Below, one piece after another: positions 49,601 to 60,465 of a stretch of DNA of 64,000 nt (positions are counted from its first letter, which is position 1; each line of letters starts with the position of its first letter). The position numbers and the translations under genes are program-made. The stretch comes from Megalopta genalis (taxonomy: Eukaryota; Arthropoda; Insecta; Hymenoptera; Halictidae). The DNA lies in the NCBI RefSeq assembly GCF_051020955.1, contig NC_135014.1, forward strand, positions 28,882,242-28,946,241, given 5' to 3'. The notes below the pieces were generated by a model. It was given only the letters and a program-made list of their open reading frames with translations. It searched no databases and was not told the DNA's origin.

Positions 49601-52600
49601 AAATCACAAAATACTCTCACGTTAATCTTCTTTTTTCGTTTTTCTGGTTTTTCAGTTGAATCGTATGTTTGAAACAAGTAGTGAAATGATTTTGCATATC
49701 GCCCCTACAGGGAAGAACGTAACCTTGGATAAATGATTAGCTCTAGATTAGAGAGCGCGTGAAATACAAAGCTTTGCCTTTTTCGCAAACGAACGGAAAT
49801 ATATCCGTCGAGGCACCGCACGCCGATGTTTTTTTTTATCCTTTAATTAGTTCTCTCGAATTGGTTGTCTTGGATTTGACTGCTCTCCCGAGTATGTCGA
49901 CTGTTTGTTTTTTTAACGATAGAAACATGAATCCGGAGCATCGCTGGCTGCGAGAAAAACGCAGACAATAGAAGTATATATACATATATATATATATACA
50001 TACATGCATATATCTCTAATCATATTATTTTTTTTTTCGTGCCGAGATTAGCATAATGCCTAGTGAAAAGTAAAGAATTATATAATAACCCTCCCACAGA
50101 CATTATGTTGTGAATAAAATTTACTGGTAGTTGAGAGAGGTGACGAACGAATGTAATTGGCGACTAATAGATGTGTGGTATTGTGTTTGTTACAGCCGAG
50201 ACGATATGCGGCACGACAGGTACGCTATTGCTGCATTTTGAGTAGATTTGATTCGATTGGAACAGGTGATTGATTGTGTGCCTGAGCAATGAGTGCAGAT
50301 CTGTAGTTATTTGCTGAAGGTTTAACCAACGAACCGTTATTTCTGTTCACATGACATCCCTTTTTGCAGAGATAGTGTGAACAGAAACACGAGGACTGCA
50401 TCTAGCTACAAGCAATCATTGCCCAGGTACATACATCCAATGTTACGCTCTAACGATACATATAACTTAACTTAATCAACTTTATATACATATCATTAAT
50501 TTCTACTATTCCATTTTATATATATATATTATTGAATTTTTCTGAGATCAAAGTTACTTGCGTTCTTGCAATTTTTTTACATTAGAGTTTCGCTAAAATA
50601 TATTTCATTATAAAGTCAGGTCCAAGACAAACCTGCTTCTATTTGAATCATTCAAGTGAGATAATCATGTTTTTTCCTTTTTTAGATACGGACCACCCAC
50701 ACGCACCGAGTACCGCCTTACCGTGGAAAATCTTTCCAGCCGTGTCAGCTGGCAGGTAAGCAATATCTGTACCCTTGCTTTTCGTCGTTTTACCATTATC
50801 GACTGACGATAACTTTTTTCGTGAGTTTGATTGCTACTCGAGGTTCCAATGAAAGAAAGAAAACGAAATGTTACGAATACACGAGAAGATAAAGAAATAT
50901 ACATTACACATATATACATGTACATATGAATACATGTATATACGATGCTTCCTCTCGCTGGTGATCTTATATTTTCTCGCCACTTTTGTATTCCCGAGTC
51001 GAACCAAACTTACCAAACGCGGCATTTAAGTATCGTAATGTTTTTTATTCGATTTTTCTTTCGTCATTTTAAGTTCGTTCACTCATCCAAACTCTCTCTT
51101 CTATTCCGAATGCTAATGACAAAAAAAAAGAAAGATGTACATTTTGATCAAGTAAGTCTGTGGCAATATTCGAAATTTTTTATCTTGAACGCACGCCCGC
51201 CCGAATAAGACCCTCCAAAAAGTATGTGTATACGTGAATAAATCGATGAGAATCTGAGAACGACGGGGAGGAAAGAGTAGAGAAAAGAAAATGCGAGAGA
51301 CGAGAAAGGTGCACGAAACGGAGGAAAACGCAGGGACGAACGGAGACAACGATGAAAGGCACGAAACAAGCACCAGGGCATGAGAATTTTCGAAAGTGTG
51401 ACTCTTACCCTCGAAGAGAACTGCCGATGAAAGAGCGGATTAGAAAGAGCGCGCAGCTGATTTGGAAGAAGAGGTGCGAGAATGGAAGAGACACGGAGCA
51501 TCAAAGGAGACGATGAAGAGACAGACAACACACACACACGCAAACAATTGAAAAAAATTGACGTTGGTTGATCCGCGGGAATGCATGGGAAAACTATATG
51601 TGGGAAATACCAGGACGCACTGCATCTTTCGAAATCTTTGATCAGAATACAATAGATAAATATAATTATATAAAAATGTCTATCTATCTATTTATCTATC
51701 TATATATATGTGTCGCATATATATGTATATTGGTGCACGTATATATACACGTAACACGAATATCCATGCCAAGGACAAATTAAAGCAGGCGGAAAATCGC
51801 TCTGCGACAAAAAACGGTGGACCAAGTCTTACTTGATCAATATACATTAATCGTCTAAGTAATTCTACATAAATCGTCTATGTCGTATTTTTCGGATGCT
51901 CTCTCACTCTCTCTCTCTTTCTCTCTATTATATATATATATACATATTGGTTGTCTCTTTTGAACGGAAAAAAAGTATATACGGAATTACATATATTCTC
52001 GCTCGGTCGATTATATCTCGATTCCTCGACGTGTGTTCCTTTTCTCAATTTTATTATTTCATTTACGTTCGGCCAACAGTGTGAGGAAAAACAATAAAAT
52101 TGATGTTCTTTCCGAAGAGCCATGTCCTCTTCGCCGAGGAGGGGCGACCGGTAGGGCCAATAGACTGATGATGTGCGATGATAAAGATGACGATGCACGC
52201 GATGGGCCCGCCTTGAGGTCAAGTGGCACCAGGTTGGTTTCTGAGGTGTCCCGGGTGAGAGAGATAGCCGTGTGGCACACTGGGTACACCTACCACCTAC
52301 CGCCTACTACTACTTGCGCAGTGATACGTGGCGAAACAGTCCCAGTGAGACAATCCCAGTGACACCGATAGGTTCTTACGTATCTGCGATCCTTTCATCG
52401 GTGATCGGTCTGGAGAGAAAATCGTCTGCCTTCTACGAATCATCAATGACTATGACCTGTCTATGGATTATACTCTATGTTTACCATCGTCATCGACTCT
52501 TCGCCTTCGCCCCCGTACCCCAGTATCCTCTAATCATCAACGTATACACGCTCTCTCTTTACAACTTTCCTTATCCTTGCCCTAAATCATCGCTCCTTAT

Positions 52601-53038
52601 CCAAAGACAACCGTCACCGACTGATCTCATATAACAGATAAACTTGATCCATGATCATCCCAGCAGTGCAACTTCTACCCCAAGTTCGATCATCGTCTCA
52701 CACCTCTACGACTATTCCTCCTCTAATCCTGATGGTACACCTTTTCCTTTCCAATCTAACTCTGTACTATCACATTTATTACTACACTACCGACTGTTAC
52801 TGCTACTGGTACCGCCACCAACTTAGCCATCTAGTAAGTCAGGCAGCGGCCACCCATGAGGGCATACACGGGCCGAAACCCGAACCATCCGCGACTACGC
52901 CACACAGATCCGTTCGACCCGACCAAGCGCCGTTGTGTCTGGCCTTTCTCTCTGTCCGTAAGCAAGGTGGTGCCTGGGCCCAAGGTAAATGCGTCACCTT
53001 AACCGAGTGTACTCTTTAGATATATACATTATATCTAT

Positions 53039-53072
<34 letters not shown>

Positions 53073-56000
53073 TATATAGATCTTTATATATATATATAAA
53101 TTTACACATTTGTGGTAACCTTGTTCTCATTTATCTTTGTTATACAGGGCGAGTCACGGGGAAACGGGATAATAAAATCATCTCCGTCGTCTGAACCGAA
53201 GATCAAAGAAAATGTTCAAGGCAAAAGCTGTGCTGATCGATAGCGGCACATGCGTTCATGTAAACAAATTCTTTGTTGGACGTTATTTCCAAGGATGTTG
53301 GAAGATCAACGTTGTTTGTCGTTAACAGTACCATGTATCTTCAACTTGCGGATGTCTTATTTCACTATGGATTTAGAAAAATTTATACATTAAGTCTATT
53401 ATGGGCCGAAGTTAAAAGTACATGGTGCTAGTTGGGAAAACCTCGATGACCTTCAAATAATTTTGGAAGAAAAGTCCAATGAAAAATTCATTCGTATTAT
53501 CCATCGGACAGTAGAACTTTTGTCTTGAGCAGTTTCTTGTCTACGATTCCAACAGAGATGCTTCGATATTCTGTTCCTCGCGACCCACTCTGTATTTCTA
53601 TATTCCTTCAATTATATATTTATATATACATATGTTACATAACTGTGCACCATAGTGGTCAGGTGTTTTTATGTAGATTTATTGAGATCATTCGACGAAC
53701 TTGAAGAGATCGTGCACACACGAGTAAATCCAGTACCAGAGGGAACCAGTTTGACAGTATAGTAATACAATAATGTTAATAATAATTGTGCTCGAAATTA
53801 GGCATCAACGTTCGCTTGAGTTTCCTGATCTGATTTCTGTTCTCGAATTGGTGCTCGGTTGCCGAGTGTCGCGTTTTTCTTTCTATGACCAACAAGAATT
53901 TTTCCGCGCATGTGAGAATTCGCGCGTTAATTAGTAGCGTATACACGTTTGCATGTTTGCCGAACAGGAAAAAAGAAAGAATAGCTAAAATGAGAACAAC
54001 TTTTCTTTATGCAAGACAATTCCATCGTGTTATGTTCTGTTTCTATTCTTTTCTGGTGTCCAGTGAGAGTATACCAAGGTAACCCCCTAACGAGTTTTCC
54101 AGTTGGATCGATCAAGCTGCTGTCGAAGCAACATTTCTCATGTTCTGGATATACAATCTCCGATATCGAGAACGATAAATTGGTGTCATGGATTGAGACC
54201 TCGAAGAGACATCAAGATGAAACGACACGAAGAGAGAAAGAAAAAGAGAGACAGACACAGAGAAAAATAGAGAATAACAAGACGCGCGCAAGCACCTCGC
54301 AACACAGAGTCCACAACATAAAGCCGTACCTGGTTCCCACAAGTACAAGTTCCGCCGATGAACGAAAGGATACACGCCAAACGCACACAGACAGACAGAG
54401 AGATGGATACTAAAGATTTTTAGGAAGACGTACAACCACGACGTGCTCAGAGGAAATGAAGATCAACATCAAGAGGAGCCTCGAACCTATCAGATCCTCT
54501 CCTCAACACTGTGCGAGAACAGCGAGGAGAAAATCATTCTTCTTCCAGCCTTATTCAGCTTGTCACGAGAAGCAAGACATCAACGATTACAAAATTCTGT
54601 AATTAAGTTTTTGTTTATCGACCATTGGTTCGGTCTCCGCAGAGGAATCTTAATTTTTCTTGGCTAGAACGGTGTATACTGCATTGATTTACTTTTCTGT
54701 CAATCTAGAAATAACAACGTTCATCGCAAAGCAAGATTTTCCAGACGGACAAATTTTTTTCGTCACGTGTCAATTTACCAATCACTATGTTACTCTTTAT
54801 TCTTCATTGTCGATTTGAAATTAGCAACTTGCCTTTTCTCTCTGCCTTACGCAGTCGTCCCATCTTTTGAACGGATCTACTGTGTAATTTTCCGATCGAA
54901 CCTCGCAAGCTTTGTTTAATTTGTACGCTTGAATAGAAGAAGATTAATTCAGACAACTTTTTCTTTTCTTTTCACCGACGCTTGTTACGTTGATCGTCAA
55001 CGTATTTGCGACATCTATTGCAGTGATTTCATTGTGAGCTGCTCTGCAGAAATATTTTCATTCGAACACATTAATCTACGGAAATTCTGCAATAGATTTT
55101 TCTGCAGGGCGGAGGGTAACCATTGACTGAACTACAAAAATTTGTTTTAGAGATTGAATTGCATAAAAAGAAAGGTTGCATCAATCGCAGATACTAAATT
55201 CGAGCACATGTTTTCCATGTAATAATCAACACTGAAGATATTCGGAACAGGACAGGACATTGTTTTCCCTTTTTTTCAGTAAGGATAAATAGAGTCAGTC
55301 TCTCTCGAGCACACGTGTCTGCAAGTAGGAAAGGATCTATTACATAGGAGAAGTACAGTGGATATAAAAAGAGTGCACAGGAAATACATATAAATTGCCT
55401 TTTAACCAATGCGTTAATCTTAGTAGTAATAGGAACACAATTTAGTATTAACTCATAACGTGAATATCACTCGTATATCATAATGTTTAATCGTAAGTGA
55501 TCTTTCTGTTGTCATTGCAATCTATTAATTCGATTTCTTGTGTGGTGCTCAGGATTTGAAGGATTATATGAGACAGGCTGGAGAAGTGACGTATGCAGAT
55601 GCACACAAGCAGCGCAGGAATGAAGGGTGAGTTTCCTTCTTGTCGCTTCAAATTACTCCAAAATAATCGATCGGTCGCTAATCTTCGTACTGTTTTAATG
55701 TTACAGAGTTGTAGAATTCGCGACGTACTCGGACTTGAAGAACGCCATCGACAAATTGGACGACACCGAACTCAACGGACGCAGAATCAGATTAATCGAA
55801 GACAAAAGACGTGGCCGTCGCTCAAGATCCTCCAGCTCGAGATCAAGATCACGATCACGATCAAGATCCCGCCGCCGATCCCGCTCTCGCTCAAGGTATA
55901 ATCGTTGTTCTCGATCCCGGTCAGGGTACCGTCTGAGATACGGCAGTCTCCGATCACTTTTTACTTTTCTTATTAACCATACTTATTAATTTCCCATTGA

Positions 56001-57278
56001 AACACATCACAGACTCATAATCTGCATTATTATAATTTTACTGTTTTCTTTTTATTCTATACAATGATTTATATACTTAACGAGATTTATTTCTCATGCA
56101 CAGCATAAAAAATTAGATGCCGCATTTACTATTCATTATGTTTGGCAAAAAGCATTTGATTCAATAAACCAAGCTTTCTCTCGTTTATAATTGGACTGCG
56201 GATTTTAGGGATTGTTTAACAAAAACAAGCGATCGAACATTCTTTTAGAATATTTTGAAGTTCCTAATGCAGTGTCAAAAAATGGTTTTAGAACAAAATT
56301 TCCGTTTCCGGAGTCTGTTTATAATCGTCATTGCAATCGATTGATAATTTCATTAAAGAAATATTTCTGTTTGTATTAGGAGTCGCCGCAGCTCTCGTAG
56401 CCGTAGCCGCCGCAGCAGTCGTTCCAAATCCAGGGCACATTCGAAATCCAAATCAAAGTCCAAATCCAAATCCCCCGAGCGTAGCCGCTCCCGTTCCAAA
56501 TCCAAGTGAGTATCCTGTTCCGTTATACTATTCAGAATTCAGTTCATGATCAATTTATTTATTTCATTATGAATGTATTGTTTTTGGCATTTTATTTATT
56601 TGCTTTGTTTCTTGCGCAATTTATCAACGATTCAACCGTATTCACTTGATACACATGTTCTCACGCCCCATGTTGTACCGTTGGCCTTGTGTTTGGGCTC
56701 GTTTTCGAAAATTGTCTCTCTGCTCTCTCATGTTATTTTCGTTTCTATTCTATAAGAACGTTTATTTATCGTTACCGTAATTCTTTCTTATTTTTTTTAT
56801 TTTTTTATTTTTTTGTTCAAATATCGTCGTCACCGCATTTCACGACTTGAGAGAAAAGTTGTAACGAATTTTCATTGTATGCTTACATCGTATATTTTTC
56901 TGTCTCCTTCATTTGAACTATAATTTTACAGATCAAGAGACCGCTCAAAGTCGAAATCTAAGTCAAAGTCCAAATCCAGATCTCGTTCTAGGTCCAAGGC
57001 CGAGAGGTCAAAGTCCAGGTCGCAGTCCAAATCCAAAGCCAAGTCTCCCTCGAAGTGAGTTCAATCGATATAATTAGCGCAAGACAAGCAAATCGGTAGT
57101 GTCAGTCGGTTATAAATCGAAATTCTCCTTTTACAGAGACAGGTCTAGTCGCGAACGATCCAGGGGCGACAGATCAAGATCCCGATCCGGCAGCAAACAT
57201 AGCAAAAGCCGCAGCCGCTCACGTTCGCCGATGAACGGAGACAAATCGCCTGAAAGTAACAAGCAGAAAGCTGATTAA
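46570..57278 (+). CDS. SRp55 (B52): SR splicing factor SRp55/B52 (SRSF4/5/6 type)
   Basis: Nuclear serine/arginine-rich protein that binds pre-mRNA and promotes splice-site choice. Exons for the insect-type form (365 residues): 46728-46853, 47570-47640, 49363-49458, 50196-50219, 50370-50426, 50686-50755, 55553-55626, 55707-55895, 56380-56505, 56932-57054, 57137-57278; phase is continuous. RRM1 has RNP2 VYVGGL and RNP1 KNGYGFVEF. The pseudo-RRM2 carries SWQDLKDYMRQAGEV, the invariant SWQDLKD heptad of SR proteins. The RS tail is rich in SRSRS and SKSKS. Alternative exons 1a (46570) and 4a (49253) replace 1b and 4b. The 24- and 57-nt exons are phase-symmetric and can be skipped. The start is the ATG one base after the acceptor. 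Confidence 0.95.
46728..46853 (+). CDS. SRp55 (B52): SRp55 alternative start exon 1b
   Basis: Acceptor TTTTTTTACAG, one base, then ATG and 42 codons starting MVGTRVYVGGLPYGTRERDL and ending KNGYGFV, followed by GTAAGT. It is the version close to Drosophila B52 as I remember it. It carries its own ATG, so choosing 1a or 1b also chooses the start codon. Confidence 0.93.
49253..49333 (+). CDS. SRp55 (B52): SRp55 alternative exon 4a (vertebrate-like linker)
   Basis: Acceptor TGTGTTTCAG and donor CAA|GTAAGC. It has 81 nt, phase 2 in and out, with no stop: it completes GER and adds VAVEIARGVSGRRGDRGYGR, then SRSWRDK. It has the beta4 strand and ARG motif of RRM1, like exon 4b. Spliced straight to the exon at 50686 it gives RDKYGPP, the junction found in vertebrate SRSF4/5/6. 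The gap to 4b is 29 nt. Confidence 0.82.
49363..49458 (+). CDS. SRp55 (B52): SRp55 alternative exon 4b (insect-like linker)
   Basis: Acceptor CTTGTTACAG and donor TGC|GTAAGA. It has 96 nt, phase 2 in and out, and encodes ITVERARGTPRGSDQWRYGD followed by a Gly/Ser/Arg tail. It can continue into the 24-nt and 57-nt exons, which together give a longer linker before RRM2. Confidence 0.93.
52080..52150 (+). other. Candidate poison exon in the SRp55 RRM2 intron
   Basis: A long pyrimidine tract ends in CCAACAG at 52079. In the phase set by the upstream exon the next codons are TGT GAG GAA AAA CAA TAA, a stop after five residues. Possible donors are at 52151 (GTAGGG) and 52233 (GTTGGT). Animal SR genes commonly control themselves with such exons, but here it is inferred from splice-like sites alone. 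Confidence 0.3.
53148..53243 (+). other. Candidate alternative last exon of SRp55
   Basis: A strong acceptor (TTTATCTTTGTTATACAG) is followed by a frame in the correct phase: 31 codons starting GESRGNGIIKSSPSSEPKIK, then TAG. Using it would end the protein within RRM2, with no RS tail. Confidence 0.35.
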
Positions 57279-58110
57279 AGGAAACGATCGAACGAATAAA
57301 AAAACGAAAGGACTTAGCAGAGCGGAACGGAGTGGAGGAGAGTGAAAGAATTTACGCGAGTGGAACTTGTTACAGAGTTTCATCTCTTTAGTTTCCTTTT
57401 ATTTTTTCTACACTACAAATACATTCAAGAAGCCAATTTCAAGCCTTGTTTTACGACATCTATTCTTCTTTTAACAAGTTTACCCGCAATCGGACGAGGT
57501 ACTCCTGACATAGGCCCTCTGTGTCTGTCATGTAGAAATTATACATGAGACTCAAATGATGATAAATAAAATTTCGTAGTATGAAAAAGTACGACCAAGC
57601 GTGTGAGGTAAAAGCAAATGTATTGGAACATAATTTAAAAAAAGGAACAAAACATTAACTGTATAATGCAACGATTGGCTTAAAAATAATTGATTTCCAT
57701 CGTTCACTGAATTGAAATCAACTTCACCAGATTGTTTCTCATCTAATTTTAATTGTACACATTCTCATTCGAAACGAATACACATCTCGCATTTAGAAAA
57801 GTAAGATGTCTTCATACGTACCTTAAACGGACTCGACACACGTTTTCGAGGTATCGCCGTATATCGAGGAATTCCCTATAATGGCTTTTTGTATATATTC
57901 CTAACAATCACATACAATGAGGAGATACGTGATGTGTAATAAATTTAGCGGTAAGAGGTATCTTATTATCAATAAAAATTCATGCCAAGCTTATGTCTTA
58001 TATATTTTTGTAGTCCCTAACTGCGTCGATCCGTACAAATACGTGGAATTGTGTAAAAAAAAAATAGTTGTACTTGTAACGGTAACTGCCTAAACGGTTT
58101 AATAAAAAAA
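57279..58110 (+). other. SRp55 3' untranslated region
   Basis: AT-rich sequence after the TAA with several AATAAA signals (57295, 57565, 57938, 58101). More than one poly(A) site is possible. Confidence 0.55.
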
Positions 58111-58253
58111 ATAGTTGAAACGCAAGCCAATGTGAAATTGTTTAGAATTACTTCCGTCTCTTGTTCGACTTTCGAGCGATTAATTCTGTCCATGGAATTG
58201 CTTTTTGTAATCTCTTTCGAAACAGCCAGGCTTCTCGCTTAGATATCCGTTGA

Positions 58254-60465
58254 ATGTCGCAACATCGGGATTCCGCGTGTCAGAAACACGATCTGCCGAA
58301 ATCGTTGCAAGGCACCGAGGACGCGGAGTACATATGGAATATGATACGCGAGAGATTTCCAAACGCCGCGCCTCTCTTGTGCGAGATGGAAGCGTTGGTC
58401 GATCGGGCTGAAGATCTTCTTCAGCAATTGCGAACACCTTGCCAGCACGACATTGGTAGGTTTTTCTCCTACCATAAAATCAAGAAGAGGATCTTGCTAT
58501 TGTATCTCCGTTGAAACTTTTATTAAACCTGTTTCCCACCCTGATCTATTCCGTCAGAGAATTCTACGTCCTTTTACACCCTTAACTCTGAGGAATCGAG
58601 CACATTAACGTCGCTGAATGCGACCTCGTCCACCGACAACGACGTAAGTATTCATCGAGAACGTTCACCGATGCTTTTGTTGAATCGGATCCCAGACGTA
58701 CGTTGACTTCGCTAATGATTAAAAAGACGGCTCATTAAAGAACACAGAGAACGATAGCAAAAACGTCGTACAGTACTCCGAAGCCACCATCTACGACGCA
58801 GACATTGATTCGAACAATCAAAGTGGGAATTCTGTTTCGAGAGGTGGGAAAGCTGAAGTTCAGTCGAACGAATCCTTCACGGAGAGACATTCTCCGACGG
58901 AGACGCGCTGCTCGGCCGCCAATAAGTCTGATCTCCCTAAGAGCAATACACGTTTGTTGACTTGCATTTATCAATCACATTTGTTGCTCTTTACGATGAC
59001 TTTGAAATCACGATCTCGCAGATGCTGAACAAAGGGTGAAGGAGGCGACGAGTCTAGAGGGATGGGAGAAAGCCGTGGATGACACCATGAGGAGATCGAG
59101 AGCGGGTAATGTTAACAAATGTTTCGCGTTAAATATGTTACCGTCGAAAATTTCGGGACACGCAGTTGCAAATTTCCGAACGGTTTAGCTACTTAAGATT
59201 CGTTTATGTCCAATGATAAGATTGTTATCGTAATCTTTAGCCGTTTGCAAAGACGAAGTCGCTCAGAACAAGCAGCCTTCTAAAAGCAAAGAGCACAGGC
59301 AAGACAGCAGCAGTGCAAATGGTACCTAATTTCTTATCGAGGCCGCTTTATTTGATCGTCAACCGATTCGAAACGTTTTTAGAGCACGATAAGACCTGCG
59401 TTATCCTTCATCAACAAGACAAGAGCATGGACGTTGGCGATTCCACGGTCCAGATCGATTCAGAACAAACTATCGCCAGCCAAGAAATGGTCGAAGTTAA
59501 CGACGACAGCGCGACCAACTCGTTTAAGGTGAATTGTGCTCGAGACGAAGACCGAATTCTCGTGTACGCTATCGGGCAATTATTATGAATTGTTCTCAGG
59601 ACAGAGGTGACGAAGGCTCGTCGATGAACGCGAGTCAACGAACTCCGTTATCAATCCTCGAGGATTACGCGAAACGCTGCAAGACCACGGTCGTGTACGA
59701 GATTGATGGACCTATGCGTGACAAGTTCTTCGTGATGCGCGGCAGCCTCTGCGGATATACCAGTAAATGTTCAAATTTTGTATCTTTCAAACTGTCGTTC
59801 ATCGCAAAACTCCACGCTTTACTGTAACAGCATCGGTTCGAAGCGATTGCGAGGAGTCCGCGAAAAACAGCCTGGCCACAAAGATACTAGAAATGATCGC
59901 GAACCGGCAGATGGACGACGAGAGACCGGGCATGCTCGCGTACTTCACGGAGGAGGAGTATGTTCCGCGAGCCGTGAAGCAATGATTTCTGTCAGTAATC
60001 GAACCGTTGATCGTGTAGAATGCGAGAGATCATGAATCTTCGGGTGGAGAGCCCAAGAACCACGGCTCAGAGACGACTTTACCAGCTCTGTCTCGACAAG
60101 AAACAACACGTACCGATCTACTCGGTGGAGAAACAGAAAACCTTTAGAGGCGTCACTCATATTGCGACCTGTTCCGCGTTGGGTTACACTGCCAAAGGTA
60201 TTTGTTGATTGTCACCGGACTAACCTCTTTATCGAAGTTCTTACTTCGGTCTCCCGACGTAGGCCGCGGTGTAAGGGAATGCGTCGCGAAAAAGGAGGCC
60301 GCTAACGAAGTGTACCATCTCTATTGTGAAGATCAAGATCGAAGATCAACGTTGAAGGTAACAATCCATTCTCTACTACTTGTATTCGATCAAAAACGAC
60401 AGCTTTCCTACGGTATCTTCGTGACGATCCAAGGCAGTTTCCCGGTCTTCCTGAAGGACCAGTAG
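58254..60465 (+). CDS. Protein with two dsRNA-binding-like domains, unnamed
   Basis: Ten exons in continuous phase, 491 residues: 58254-58455, 58558-58643, 58741-58951, 59022-59105, 59241-59321, 59383-59528, 59600-59762, 59831-59961, 60029-60197, 60263-60465. TGA directly precedes the ATG in frame. The N-terminal helical part has WNMIRERFPNAAPLLCEMEA and LVDRAEDLLQQL. The middle is a Ser/Asp/Gln-rich linker. Near the end are two dsRBD-like modules: PLSILEDYAKRCKTTVVYEI to SAKNSLATKILEMI, and AQRRLYQLCLDKKQHVPIYS to AKKEAANEVYHLY. Both keep the beta-sheet and final helix but lack the usual KKxAK cluster, so RNA contact may be weak. The donor at 59962 (GTTCCG) is weak and a stop follows at 59983, so a one-domain form is possible. 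I cannot name the gene. Confidence 0.7.

Noticed and set aside
54064..54078. 15-nt micro-exon in the SRp55 intron
   Set aside because: Good pyrimidine tract and a GTAACC donor, but it opens with TGA in phase and nothing else supports it.
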